The notes: a model not told the origin generated them from the letters alone. Shown: positions 16,674 to 24,735, numbered from the stretch's first letter. The stretch: 64,000 nucleotides of DNA from Pseudomonas syringae (GCF_023278085.1 NZ_CP066265.1:4346001-4410000), one strand, 5' to 3'. Program-made: numbers and translations.

Positions 16674-17645
16674 ATGTCCGCCCCCGCCCTGTTTCCCCGT
16701 CACATTGCCGTGCTGATCCTCGCGCTGCTGGCCTGCTCGTTTGCCGGCAATCATATTGCAGCGCGCATCGCTTTCGACCACGACACCGGCCTGCTGCTGG
16801 CGATCCTTTGTCGCTCTGGTGTGACCTTGCTGGTCCTGACCAGCTTGGTGCTGTGGCAACGTGAAAAAATCAGTTTGCCGGCCAGCACCTGGCGCTGGCA
16901 ACTGCTCCTCGGGTTGCTGATCGCGACCCAGAGTTTTTGTATCTACTCGGCGGTGGCGCGCATTCCGGTGGCCCTGGCGCTGCTGGTGGTCAATGTCTCG
17001 CCAATCCTGCTGGCGTTGCTGAGCTGGGCACTGGGCGGTGCCAGGCCTACGCGCCGTGCAGCAGGCCTGATGGGGCTGATTCTGTTTGGCCTGACGCTGG
17101 CGCTGGATGTGCCACAGCGCTTGTCCAACCCGGGCAACAGCGAGCCGCAATGGCTGGAGGGCATCGCTTACGCGTCTACCGCCGCAGTGGTGTTCGCGTT
17201 TGCGCTGTGGATTACCGATAACAAACTGGCGAGCATGCGCGGCAGCGTACGCAGCATGCTGACCATGGCCGTGGTGTTTGTGGTCGCCGCCGTTGCAGGC
17301 AGCAGTGGCGTGTTGCCCGGCGGCGTGGATCTGCCGGCGAGTCAGGTCGGCTGGACCGCACTGGCCAGTCTGGTGCTGCTTTACGGGCTGGGCTTTTCGC
17401 TGCTGTTCATCTGCATGGCGCGTCTGGACATCAGCCGCAATGCACCGGTGATGAACATCGAACCGGTGGCGAGCCTGTTGTTTGGCTGGCTGATTCTGGA
17501 CCAGTTGCTCAGCGGCGGCCAGGTCATCGGCGGGCTGATCGTGGTCAGCGGCATTGTTCTGCTGACCTGGCGCCGCACTACGCCGCCTGCCCCTCAAACC
17601 TCCAGCAAGGTGCTGCATCATGCCCGTGAACATTCTGACCCTTGA
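16674..17645 (+). CDS. DMT-superfamily (EamA) transporter
   Basis: 323 residues. The ATG at 16674 is preceded by AAGGAGG; a GTG at 16635 is possible but falls on the terminator hairpin. Ten hydrophobic segments arranged as two EamA repeats of five give the usual length for this family. EamA proteins export or exchange small metabolites across the inner membrane. It overlaps the next gene (aldose epimerase) by 26 bases, so the two are translationally linked. Its association with the uronate cluster is by position only, and the substrate cannot be read from the sequence. Confidence 0.88.
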   Translation: MSAPALFPRHIAVLILALLACSFAGNHIAARIAFDHDTGLLLAILCRSGVTLLVLTSLVLWQREKISLPASTWRWQLLLGLLIATQSFCIYSAVARIPVALALLVVNVSPILLALLSWALGGARPTRRAAGLMGLILFGLTLALDVPQRLSNPGNSEPQWLEGIAYASTAAVVFAFALWITDNKLASMRGSVRSMLTMAVVFVVAAVAGSSGVLPGGVDLPASQVGWTALASLVLLYGLGFSLLFICMARLDISRNAPVMNIEPVASLLFGWLILDQLLSGGQVIGGLIVVSGIVLLTWRRTTPPAPQTSSKVLHHAREHSDP

Positions 17646-18501
17646 AGATGGCGTGACCCGCCTGAGCATCGCCCCAGAAATAGGCGGCAGCATCGTCAAC
17701 TGGAGCGTATTGGCCAGCGGCCGGCCCTTGCTTCGCGCAAGCAACGACGATGCACTGGCGGCCTGCACACCGCGCCGACTGGCCTGCTACCCGCTGGCGC
17801 CCTGGTCGAACCGGATCGGCAACGGCGGTTTCGACACGCCGGATGGCTGGCTGGCGTTGCCCCCCAACAGCGCCAATGACCCGCTGCCGATTCATGGAAG
17901 TGCCTGGCAGCAAGCCTGGACGGTCGTCGAGCAGACGCCATGGCAAGTCTGCCTGCAACTCGACAGTCTGATCCCCTTTGCCTATCGCGCTGAACTGCGC
18001 TACACCCTGCACGACGGCCAACTGAGCATCGAACTGACCACTACTCACTTGGACAACCGCGCCGCCTGGCATGGGCTGGGCTTGCACCCTTATCTGCCTC
18101 GCACGGCCCATACGCGCTTGCAGACCAACGCCGCACAGGTCTGGCTGTGCGATGAAAGAGGATTGCCCACCGCCTTGCAGGACCTTCCTGCCGAATGGGA
18201 CTTCCAGCACAGCCGCGCCCTGCCCGACACACGCCTCGACAACGGCTTCACCGGCTGGGATGGCCACAGCATCATCAGCCAGCCGGACCTGGGCTATGAA
18301 CTGCACTGCCAGGCAAGCGGCAGTGAATACTTTCTGGTCTTCTGTCCGCCGGGGCTGGATTTCTTCTGTTTCGAGCCGGTCAGCCACCCGGTCAACGCCC
18401 ATCATTTGCCAGGACGGCCGGGGTTGAAGCTGTTGCGGCAGGGAGAGTCGATGCGGCTGAGGGTCAGTCTGGCCTACAAGGCTTCCGGCACAGTGCCCTG
18501 A
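17620..18501 (+). CDS. Aldose 1-epimerase family protein (mutarotase)
   Basis: 293 residues starting within the last 26 bases of the exporter gene. GalM-type signatures are an Arg in APWSNRIGNGGF, His in PIHGSAW, the catalytic His in GLGLHPY and the catalytic Glu in FCFEPVSHP. Such enzymes interconvert alpha and beta anomers of free sugars. Next to a uronate operon it may supply Udh, which uses the beta anomer, with its preferred anomer; this is inference. There is no signal peptide, so it is cytoplasmic. Confidence 0.88.
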   Translation: MPVNILTLEDGVTRLSIAPEIGGSIVNWSVLASGRPLLRASNDDALAACTPRRLACYPLAPWSNRIGNGGFDTPDGWLALPPNSANDPLPIHGSAWQQAWTVVEQTPWQVCLQLDSLIPFAYRAELRYTLHDGQLSIELTTTHLDNRAAWHGLGLHPYLPRTAHTRLQTNAAQVWLCDERGLPTALQDLPAEWDFQHSRALPDTRLDNGFTGWDGHSIISQPDLGYELHCQASGSEYFLVFCPPGLDFFCFEPVSHPVNAHHLPGRPGLKLLRQGESMRLRVSLAYKASGTVP

Positions 18502-18549
18502 TATGAAACATCACGGAAAAATGACTGTTAATCCACTCATCGCATCCTG

Positions 18550-18578
18550 TGATCCATCCCCTCTCCATCTTCGTAACA
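18550..18578 (+). promoter_or_regulatory. ECF sigma autoregulatory promoter (TGATCC-N18-TAACA)
   Basis: TGATCC at 18550-18555, exactly 18 bases, then TAACA at 18574-18578. RpoE/ChrR-type sigma factors (ECF11) recognise TGATCC-N18-TAAGA-like promoters. The site lies about 50 bases before the ECF sigma gene, where an autoregulated promoter is expected. Confidence 0.6.
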
Positions 18579-18627
18579 TCTCTGACCCGCGAACCAATAC
18601 CAGACAATGGTGATCAGAAGGTGGATC

Positions 18628-19236
18628 ATGCGCATTACTGCCAGTCTCAGGACCTTCTGTCACTTGTCCAACCCGCACAGCGATTTGCCGATAACCCGAC
18701 TTTGGATCGAAGAAGTCGCCGCCGTGGCCCGTCAAAGGGACCGCGACAGCTTCATGCGCATCTACGATCACTTCGCCCCGCGTTTGCTGCGTTATCTGAC
18801 GGGGTTGAATGTGCCCGAAGGTCAGGCTGAGGAGCTGGTGCAGGAGGTGCTGCTGAAGCTGTGGCACAAGGCCGAGTCCTTCGACCCGAGCAAGGCCAGC
18901 CTGGGGACCTGGCTGTTCCGCATTGCGCGCAATATGTACATCGACAGCGTGCGCAAGGATCGAGGCTGGGTGCAGGTACAAAATTCGCTGGAGCAACTCG
19001 AGCGTCTGGAGGCCCCGGTCGACAGAACGCTCGATTACAGCCAGCGTCAGGAGCAACAACTGAACACTGCCATCCAGAACCTGCCCACCGATCAGGCCAA
19101 GGTGTTGCGAATGTCTTATTTCGAAGCGCTCAGCCATCGGGAGATTTCCGAACGCCTGGACATGCCTCTGGGGACGGTGAAATCGTGCTTGCGTCTGGCC
19201 TTTCAAAAGCTGCGCTCAAGGATGGAGGAGTCATGA
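18628..19236 (+). CDS. ECF sigma factor, RpoE/ChrR (ECF11) type
   Basis: 202 residues from the ATG at 18628, which follows AAGGTGG; an ATG at 18607 would add seven residues but has no site. Region 2 is seen in EELVQEVLLKLW with RIARNMYIDSVR. Region 4 contains the helix-turn-helix SHREISERLDMPLGTVKSCLRLA. The gene overlaps the ChrR-type anti-sigma by four bases (ATGA), the usual arrangement for this group. Relatives respond to singlet oxygen and organic hydroperoxides, so a photo-oxidative stress role is inferred. Release from the partner would activate the sigma, which likely drives its own promoter at 18550-18578. Confidence 0.9.
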   Translation: MRITASLRTFCHLSNPHSDLPITRLWIEEVAAVARQRDRDSFMRIYDHFAPRLLRYLTGLNVPEGQAEELVQEVLLKLWHKAESFDPSKASLGTWLFRIARNMYIDSVRKDRGWVQVQNSLEQLERLEAPVDRTLDYSQRQEQQLNTAIQNLPTDQAKVLRMSYFEALSHREISERLDMPLGTVKSCLRLAFQKLRSRMEES

Positions 19237-19898
19237 TGGGCCCAACGCATCATCCGGACGACGCAACGCTGATCAGCTATGCGTCAGGGGCACTGTCGCA
19301 GGTCATCTCGCTGGTCACCGCCGCGCATCTGGAGCGCTGCGCCGAATGCAGAGCGCGGCTCAGGCAGGCAGAGCAGATCGGCGGCGTATTGATGCAGCAA
19401 CACAGCAGCACGGTGGTACCGCTCAAAGGTCGTTCGGGGATGCTTGCGCGTCTGGATGAACAGGCCATGAACGTTGCCCCGCCAATGCATTCAATGCCTG
19501 CGGCCAACCAGGACCCGGATTTGCTGCCGACCTGCATGCAGGCGCATTTCGGCCGACATCTGAGCGAGTTGAAATGGAAGACCCTGATCCCCGGCGTGCA
19601 GCGCGTACGCGCCGAAGGCATCGAGCACGGCAACCTCATGCTGCTGAAAATCGCACCGGGCGTCAGCATGCCGGTTCACAGCCATGAAAGCGGCGAAATG
19701 ACCATGGTTCTCAAGGGTGCTTATCACGACGTGCAGGGAGAGTTCGGACTGGGGGATGTGGCCGATCTGGACAGCCATATCCAGCACCAGCCGATTGCCT
19801 ACCCGGACCGGGAATGCATCTGCGTACTGGCTGCTGAATCAAAGCTGCGCTTTCATGGGCTGCTGGCGAGGATGATGCAGCCGTTTTTCGGGATTTGA
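19233..19898 (+). CDS. ChrR-family zinc-dependent anti-sigma factor
   Basis: 221 residues with the start overlapping the sigma stop. The N-terminal ZAS domain contains His6/His7 and the H32-x3-C36-x2-C39 zinc motif. The C-terminal half is a cupin with H-x-H-x3-E (VHSHESGEMTMVL) and later His residues that match the second zinc site of ChrR. It has no membrane segment, so it is a cytoplasmic anti-sigma. It holds the upstream ECF factor inactive until the cupin senses oxidative stress. A longer frame open to 18861 is only read-through of the sigma gene in another frame. Confidence 0.9.
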   Translation: MMGPTHHPDDATLISYASGALSQVISLVTAAHLERCAECRARLRQAEQIGGVLMQQHSSTVVPLKGRSGMLARLDEQAMNVAPPMHSMPAANQDPDLLPTCMQAHFGRHLSELKWKTLIPGVQRVRAEGIEHGNLMLLKIAPGVSMPVHSHESGEMTMVLKGAYHDVQGEFGLGDVADLDSHIQHQPIAYPDRECICVLAAESKLRFHGLLARMMQPFFGI

Positions 19899-19947
19899 AA
19901 AATCTTGCGGGGAGCAGATCGGGCAGACCCGGAATTCGAGAAATCTG

Positions 19948-20295
19948 CTATTCGAAGAGCGCCTGGACACGAGCAAGCACATCGTCGATCACCATTTCAG
20001 GGACTGACTCAATACGCTTTGCACCACGAGCCTCAAGATCAACGGTTCGAATCTGATTGCAAAGAACGACACCCTGCGTCTCTGTGCCTGAGCCACTCAA
20101 CGGCACCGCGAAACCCGCATATCGCGCAAAATCGCCGCCCTGTGTGATTGGCGCAATGATTACAAGGCCTGATGCGTTGTAAGCCGCAGGTGTGAGAATC
20201 AACGCTGGACGAAAATCACCTTGCTGCTCGCGTCCTGCGGTTGGATTCAGGTTCAGTCGCACAATATCCGAGCGGTTGAATTTGACCCGTTTCAA
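19948..20295 (-). CDS. chpB: ChpB/MazF-family endoribonuclease toxin
   Basis: 115 residues from a TTG at 20295 whose last two bases begin the antitoxin stop (TTGA). An ATG at 20328 would add 11 residues and overlap the antitoxin by 37 bases. The start MKRVKFNRSDIVRLNLNP matches the usual N-terminus of this family better. ChpB/MazF features are present: GREQQGDFRPALIL, APITQGGDFARYAGFAVPL, GVVLCNQIRTVDLEARGAKR. The conserved Arg in the RPAL strand and the Thr of APIT are retained. The toxin cleaves mRNA at short sequence motifs and is neutralised by the upstream gene's product. It is intact as far as can be seen. Confidence 0.88.
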   Translation of the reverse strand: MKRVKFNRSDIVRLNLNPTAGREQQGDFRPALILTPAAYNASGLVIIAPITQGGDFARYAGFAVPLSGSGTETQGVVLCNQIRTVDLEARGAKRIESVPEMVIDDVLARVQALFE

Positions 20296-20546
20296 ACTTC
20301 GCGCCCAACTGGCTGAATTGCGTTCCATGCGGCCAGCTCTGCAGGCTCGGGCGCGCTCAAATCACATTGGGCCATCAAGTCAGCCAATCGATAATGCAGC
20401 TTTGCCTTGGCTGGCTTGAGTGTAATCACTTCTGCAGACGCATCGAGCGTAAGTACATCCCCAGTGGACAGACTCATCTGCTTGAGCACGTTTGCGGGCA
20501 GACGAATCGCCGCACTATTGCCCCACTGCTGAATTTTCACTTCCAT
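20292..20546 (-). CDS. chpS: ChpS/MazE-family antitoxin
   Basis: 84 residues from the ATG at 20546, with GAGGTG upstream. The N-terminal AbrB/MazE swapped-hairpin fold is recognisable in VKIQQWGNSAAIRLPANVL and GDVLTLDAS. The acidic C-terminal part (about 50-84) would wrap the toxin. Such antitoxins repress their own operon. An 11-base inverted repeat pair lies just upstream (20571-20629). It is translationally coupled to the toxin. Confidence 0.9.
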   Translation of the reverse strand: MEVKIQQWGNSAAIRLPANVLKQMSLSTGDVLTLDASAEVITLKPAKAKLHYRLADLMAQCDLSAPEPAELAAWNAIQPVGREV

Positions 20547-20570
20547 CAAGACACCTCACAATGTAGAGCC

Positions 20571-20629
20571 ACTGTAGATACATTACAGAGAGCATGCAAC
20601 CCAAAAAAGAGAAACATAGTATCTACAGT
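20571..20629. promoter_or_regulatory. Inverted repeat pair upstream of the chpS-chpB operon
   Basis: ACTGTAGATAC (20571-20581) and its exact reverse complement GTATCTACAGT (20619-20629), 37 bases apart. They lie in the promoter region of the toxin-antitoxin operon and are likely half-sites for autorepression by the antitoxin or complex. Confidence 0.45.
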
Positions 20630-20695
20630 CGCCAACTGCCAGCTCACCCTGTTTCAGAAGTTTGCAGACGTCCCGAGCCCATCAAGACCGGGCGT

Positions 20696-21952
20696 TCAGC
20701 GCTGAATACTGACACCCAGCGAAGCCAGTGCATCCCAGTAACCGGGGTAGGTCTTGCCGACGCAATCGGGGTCCTGGATACGGATGCCTTTGATCTTCAG
20801 GCCGGCCAGCGCAAAGCACATGGCAATACGGTGGTCGGCGTGGGTGTCGATCAACGCATCGACCGTGGTGCCTGCCAGCGCCGGGTTGGCATTGACCACC
20901 AGATCATCACCCTCCTCGACCGCCAGACCGGGCGCGATGGCGCACAGGCCTTGGGACAGGGCTGAAATCCGGTCGCACTCCTTGACCCGCAGGTTGGCGA
21001 TGCCGACAAAGCGCACTGGCTGACGATTGAACGCAGCGAGCACCGCCAGCGTCGGAATCGCATCCTGCATTTGCGAGCCGTCGATGACGGCGGGCATGTT
21101 CGGGAAGCTATCAATGATCTGGCTGGCAAGTGCATCAGGCTGGGTGAAGGCGTCACTCGCCACGCCGAGGTCGATAGTGCCCCCGGTCAGAGCCTGTGCG
21201 GCCCACAGATAAGTCGCTGCCGAAGCGTCAGGCTCGATGTGGAAATCGGTCGCGCGATAGCCGGTGGCCGATACTTTCCAGGCTGAGTCACCGATAGCCT
21301 GAACCTCGGCACCGAAGGCCTGCATGGCTGCGAGGGTCAGGTCGACGTAACCGCGTGCGCCGATTTCGCTGCCGGTCAGGGCCACTTCGAGAGGCCCCTT
21401 GCCGCAGGCTCCGGCCATCAGCAGCGCCGACACGTACTGGCTGGACAGGTTGCCGTCGATCTCGATGCGGCCTGCCGCCAGACCGCCGGTGCCCTTGATC
21501 GCCACCGGCGGGCAACCCGTCGGAGCGCTGACGTCCACACCCATGCGCTGCAAGGCATCGACCAGCGGGCCTATCGGGCGCTTGCGCATGTACTCGTCGC
21601 CATCCACCACGAAGTTGCCTTCGAAATTGGCCAGCGCGGCCGTCAGAAAACGCGTCGCGGTCCCGGCATTGCCCAGAAACAGCGCCTGCTGCGGTGCCTG
21701 CCAGCGACCGCTGCTGGTCACAACAAAGGTGCTGTCATCTGGCTCATCGACCTGCACGCCCATCAGACGCAGGGCTTCGGACATCACTCGGGTGTCGTCG
21801 CTCTTCAGCGCGCCGGTCAGGCGGCTGGTGCCTTTGGCCAGCCCCGCCAGCAGCAGCGCACGGTTGGTGATCGACTTGGAGCCCGGCGGGCTGACGCGCC
21901 CGACCAGCGGGCGCTCGACAGGCAAAACAGTGAGGGTGGCTTGAGATCGCAT
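20696..21952 (-). CDS. aroA: 3-phosphoshikimate 1-carboxyvinyltransferase (EPSP synthase)
   Basis: 418 residues, near the usual length. The substrate-binding N-terminal region PPGSKSITNRALLLAGLAKG contains the conserved Lys-Ser pair and Arg. LFLGNAGTATRFLTA, the S-x-Q region LSSQYVSALLMAG and the C-terminal DHRIAMCFALAGL are all present. The enzyme joins shikimate-3-phosphate and phosphoenolpyruvate in the aromatic amino-acid pathway. It is a free-standing gene, while pseudomonads usually also carry an aroA domain fused to tyrA elsewhere, so this may be a second copy. That other copy is not in this window. Confidence 0.94.
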   Translation of the reverse strand: MRSQATLTVLPVERPLVGRVSPPGSKSITNRALLLAGLAKGTSRLTGALKSDDTRVMSEALRLMGVQVDEPDDSTFVVTSSGRWQAPQQALFLGNAGTATRFLTAALANFEGNFVVDGDEYMRKRPIGPLVDALQRMGVDVSAPTGCPPVAIKGTGGLAAGRIEIDGNLSSQYVSALLMAGACGKGPLEVALTGSEIGARGYVDLTLAAMQAFGAEVQAIGDSAWKVSATGYRATDFHIEPDASAATYLWAAQALTGGTIDLGVASDAFTQPDALASQIIDSFPNMPAVIDGSQMQDAIPTLAVLAAFNRQPVRFVGIANLRVKECDRISALSQGLCAIAPGLAVEEGDDLVVNANPALAGTTVDALIDTHADHRIAMCFALAGLKIKGIRIQDPDCVGKTYPGYWDALASLGVSIQR

Positions 21953-22048
21953 GATGTCCCTGAGCGTCAGCGGAAAAATCGCGATCCTAGCACGAGGACG
22001 AGCAAGCCCGCAGGGCGGTTTTGGTGGATGGCGATGACTGCAGGCCGA

Positions 22049-22531
22049 TCACTTTTGCGCGGTGCCGGACAGTTGCTGCAGCTTGTCGTTGGCCGCCAGC
22101 AATTGATTGCGGTTGGCCGCCACATCGGTCACATCGTAAATCACCAGACACACATGGCTGATCGCGCCCGTGGTGGAGCGCAGCGGGAACAGCGTGGTGT
22201 TCTGGTACATGAACGCCTCCTGCCCGGTGATCGGCTGATAGTTCTTGAAGCGCACCAGGTAAGGCCGCTGCTCCCAGATGGTGAATGCGGGCGTACCGAG
22301 GGTCACGACGTTATCGATTTTCTTGCTGAACCACTTCGCGTTGACCTCGGGAAAAATCTCGAAAAAGGTCTTGTCGATGGCCACATAGGGCACCACACCG
22401 GAGCGGTTTTCCATGAAGGTGTTCCAGACCGTTACCCGGTAATTCAGGTCCAGCACCACAATGCCTACGTCAATGTTCTGGGTGACGGCCAGCAACCAAT
22501 GAAGCTCGTTGATTTCGATAGCGTTGCTCAT
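22049..22531 (-). CDS. PAS-domain protein
   Basis: 160 residues comprising a single PAS domain: N-terminal helix, NIDVGIVVLDLNYRVTVWN, then the beta-rich second half ending in VCLVIYDVTDVA. A short C-terminal helix follows. There is no output domain, signal peptide or membrane segment. The ATG is only three bases after the stop of the REC-CheC gene, so both are one transcription unit. A small PAS protein beside a response regulator may sense redox state or a small ligand and act by protein contact. The ligand is unknown. Confidence 0.85.
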   Translation of the reverse strand: MSNAIEINELHWLLAVTQNIDVGIVVLDLNYRVTVWNTFMENRSGVVPYVAIDKTFFEIFPEVNAKWFSKKIDNVVTLGTPAFTIWEQRPYLVRFKNYQPITGQEAFMYQNTTLFPLRSTTGAISHVCLVIYDVTDVAANRNQLLAANDKLQQLSGTAQK

Positions 22532-22534
22532 GGG

Positions 22535-23539
22535 TCAGCTCATCATGTAGGCGAGTTTTTTGGTAAGCAGCTCGACCGAATCTTCGGTGAACAGCATCAG
22601 CAGATCGAAATGCAGGTTGTGACCTTCCACGCTGTAACTGATTTCGACCGCCAGGGTCTTTTTCCAGCGCTGCTGATTGATGCGGATCAGTTCATCGATT
22701 CCGCCCTGCGCGCCCAGCAACTGCGGGTGGCCTTGCGAAAAAGCGATGTCGATTTGCTCGGCAATACCGCTCAGGCAGGCACCGATCAGGATGGTCGACA
22801 GGTCGAGCAGCATCTCCATGTCGGAACTGTCGGAGTGATCGCCGCCCATCAGTTGCGAGATGCCGGAAATATCCGAGTCATGAAAAATCAGCAGCGCTTC
22901 ACCGGAAATACCGCCACCGATGTAGCCCTGACACACTGCCGTCAGACGCTGATCACTGTGCGCATCGGCCAGTGCCATGTGCAATTCGCCGACTTCGAGC
23001 ATGTTCACGTTGGGCACCGGCAGCTGTACGAACACCCCCAGCACCTTGGCCAGCAATGCTGCAGCACGGCCCATGGCAACGTTGATGGTTTCGCGGAAGG
23101 CATCCTGAAAGCTGATCACCCCGCCCGTGTTGTTCAGCGCCGGCAACGCAACCGGCACAACGGCAGGTTTGCCCAGCAGGCCGAGCCGGTCCAGCGTGCT
23201 TTTGAGCTCGTCCGGGTCGGCAGGCTTTTTCAGGAACGCCAGCGCCCCTAGTTCCATGACCCGGCGTACCGCTTCGTCCTGCACGTCGCCGGACACGACA
23301 ATCACCTTGGCGTCCAGGTTTTCGGCACGAATCGCCGCCAGCGTCTGGTAGCCGTCCATCACTGGCATGGTCAGGTCGAGCAACACGACCTGGCCCTGCC
23401 CTTTGCGTATGGCCTCCAGACCTTCCTGGCCTTGGGTAGCCAGCGTGACCGACACATCCCAATCTTCGGGCAAGGCACGCAACAGCTGCTTGCGCGCCAT
23501 GTTCGAGTCGTCACATATCAACAGCGCAAGCGTGGACAT
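22535..23539 (-). CDS. Response regulator receiver fused to CheC-like phosphatase domain
   Basis: 334 residues. Residues 1-122 are a receiver domain with acidic Asp10/Asp11, phospho-acceptor Asp55 in LLDLTMP, and a conserved Lys in FLKKP. Residues about 140-334 resemble CheC/CheX. The first active-site motif E-x2-N is intact (E150, N153 in ETINVAMG), while the second, near LLDLSTILIGAC, reads D-x2-T. CheC proteins dephosphorylate CheY-P, so the protein may regulate its own or another receiver in cis or trans. No kinase gene is adjacent. It is co-transcribed with the PAS gene. Confidence 0.88.
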   Translation of the reverse strand: MSTLALLICDDSNMARKQLLRALPEDWDVSVTLATQGQEGLEAIRKGQGQVVLLDLTMPVMDGYQTLAAIRAENLDAKVIVVSGDVQDEAVRRVMELGALAFLKKPADPDELKSTLDRLGLLGKPAVVPVALPALNNTGGVISFQDAFRETINVAMGRAAALLAKVLGVFVQLPVPNVNMLEVGELHMALADAHSDQRLTAVCQGYIGGGISGEALLIFHDSDISGISQLMGGDHSDSSDMEMLLDLSTILIGACLSGIAEQIDIAFSQGHPQLLGAQGGIDELIRINQQRWKKTLAVEISYSVEGHNLHFDLLMLFTEDSVELLTKKLAYMMS

Positions 23540-23711
23540 CGTGTGGTTCTCACTGCAGAAAAATCAGGCCGACGGTGGCGGACAGCACGTATACGTTCGA
23601 CTGCACTCTCAGAAGAGACTGGCCTGAGCCTATAACGCTCGATCGGTAACATTCAAACTAAACCTATAGCCTAAATCGGCGATCTTTGAAGTTTCTGTAA
23701 TTTAAGTCGAT

Positions 23712-23768
23712 ATCTGTTGCTACAGATCACTACCGCTGCCGATCAAACAGGCTTAGTATCAAGTGATA
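23712..23768. promoter_or_regulatory. Inverted repeats upstream of the Xre-RES operon
   Basis: ATCTGT-TGCT-ACAGAT (23712-23727) and TATCA-AG-TGATA (23757-23768) lie in the 280-base region between REC-CheC and the Xre antitoxin gene. Either could be an operator for the Xre protein; nothing else is recognisable in that region. Confidence 0.3.
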
Positions 23769-23819
23769 GATTTATTAGCAATCAATCGATAGATCCTCAG
23801 TTCAACAGCGAGGTGCCTC

Positions 23820-24269
23820 ATGTCTCTGCCTATCAGCGATTACCATCCAGCCCTGCCCCGGCAAGACGATTTCTGGCAGCACCTGGGCATCCCGGCACGT
23901 GGCACCCGCCTGCATACGGCCTTGCACAGCGGTTTGCCCTATGAAGTGTTCGAGCGCCTGGCAAACTACACCGACCTGAATCGCTCGACGCTGGCTGAAC
24001 ATCTGGGCATCGCGCCGGCAACCTTGCAGCGGCGTCTCAAGGTGCGGCGCTTCAATGCCGAAGAGAGTGATCGCCTGTTTCGTCTGGCAGCGGTCTACAA
24101 AGCGGCACTGGACCTGTTCGAAGACGACACCGAAGGCACCCGCCAGTGGCTGGCGAACCCGGTACACGGGCTGGGCAATCGCAAACCGCTGGAGATGCTT
24201 GCCACCTCAGCCGAAGCCCAGGCAGTGCTGGACCTGATCGGCCGGCTGGAGCACGGAGTCGTGGCGTGA
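23820..24269 (+). CDS. Xre/MbcA/ParS-family antitoxin
   Basis: 149 residues with GAGGTG before the ATG. An N-terminal helix-turn-helix-like segment (residues about 45-75, including RSTLAEHLGIAPATLQRRLK) is followed by the DUF2384 C-terminal domain (about 80-149, including AAVYKAALDLFEDDTEGTRQWLANP). That pair is the signature of antitoxins partnered with RES toxins. The stop overlaps the GTG start of the toxin gene. The antitoxin presumably blocks the RES active site and represses the operon. Confidence 0.92.
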   Translation: MSLPISDYHPALPRQDDFWQHLGIPARGTRLHTALHSGLPYEVFERLANYTDLNRSTLAEHLGIAPATLQRRLKVRRFNAEESDRLFRLAAVYKAALDLFEDDTEGTRQWLANPVHGLGNRKPLEMLATSAEAQAVLDLIGRLEHGVVA

Positions 24270-24727
24270 TTGCGCTCTATCGTCTGGTAAAGCGCAAATG
24301 GCTGGCGCAAGCGTTCGACGGCGAAGGCGCCAAACTCTATGGCGGACGCTGGAACAGCAAGGGCAACGCTTGCGTCTACTGCGCCGGCAGCGAATCGCTC
24401 GCGTTGCTGGAAATACTGGTGCACCTGAACAACGCCAGCGTGGCCCGGCATTACACGATGCTTGAACTGCAGATCGCCGAAGAGCTGATCCTCAATGCGC
24501 GCCCCGACACCCTGCCACCCGACTGGCGCGAAGAACCTGCGCCCCCCGCCACGGCCTCGTTCGGCGACGCCTGGCTGGCATCGGGTCAAAGCCTGGCCTT
24601 GGCCGTACCCAGCGTCATCATTCCTCGCGAATGCAACTACCTGCTCAATGTCCAGCATCCTGAATTCAGAACCGTTGTAGCAGCGGCCAGAGCGCTGGAG
24701 TTTGATGTAGACCCGCGCTTGAAGTGA
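24266..24727 (+). CDS. RES-domain toxin (NAD+-degrading)
   Basis: 153 residues from a GTG (24266) overlapping the antitoxin stop. The longer open frame to 24146 is antitoxin sequence in another frame. The RES domain spans nearly the whole protein. Visible conserved residues are Arg in GGRWNSKG, Tyr in CVYCAGS and Glu in ALLEILVH, plus an RECNYLLN segment near the C-terminus. RES toxins degrade cellular NAD+ by phosphorolysis and so stop growth. The arrangement, length and motifs fit an intact module. Eight bases separate it from the convergent wssI stop. Confidence 0.92.
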   Translation: MIALYRLVKRKWLAQAFDGEGAKLYGGRWNSKGNACVYCAGSESLALLEILVHLNNASVARHYTMLELQIAEELILNARPDTLPPDWREEPAPPATASFGDAWLASGQSLALAVPSVIIPRECNYLLNVQHPEFRTVVAAARALEFDVDPRLK

Positions 24728-24735
24728 GCTGGCTA

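Noticed and set aside
15747..17768. 673-codon open frame on the minus strand
   Set aside because: It is antisense to dctM and the EamA gene, with Gln/His/Arg-rich low-complexity translation and no ribosome-binding site.
21941..23251. 436-codon open frame on the plus strand
   Set aside because: Antisense to the PAS and REC-CheC genes, both of which show clear domains; His/Gln-rich composition is typical of a shadow frame.
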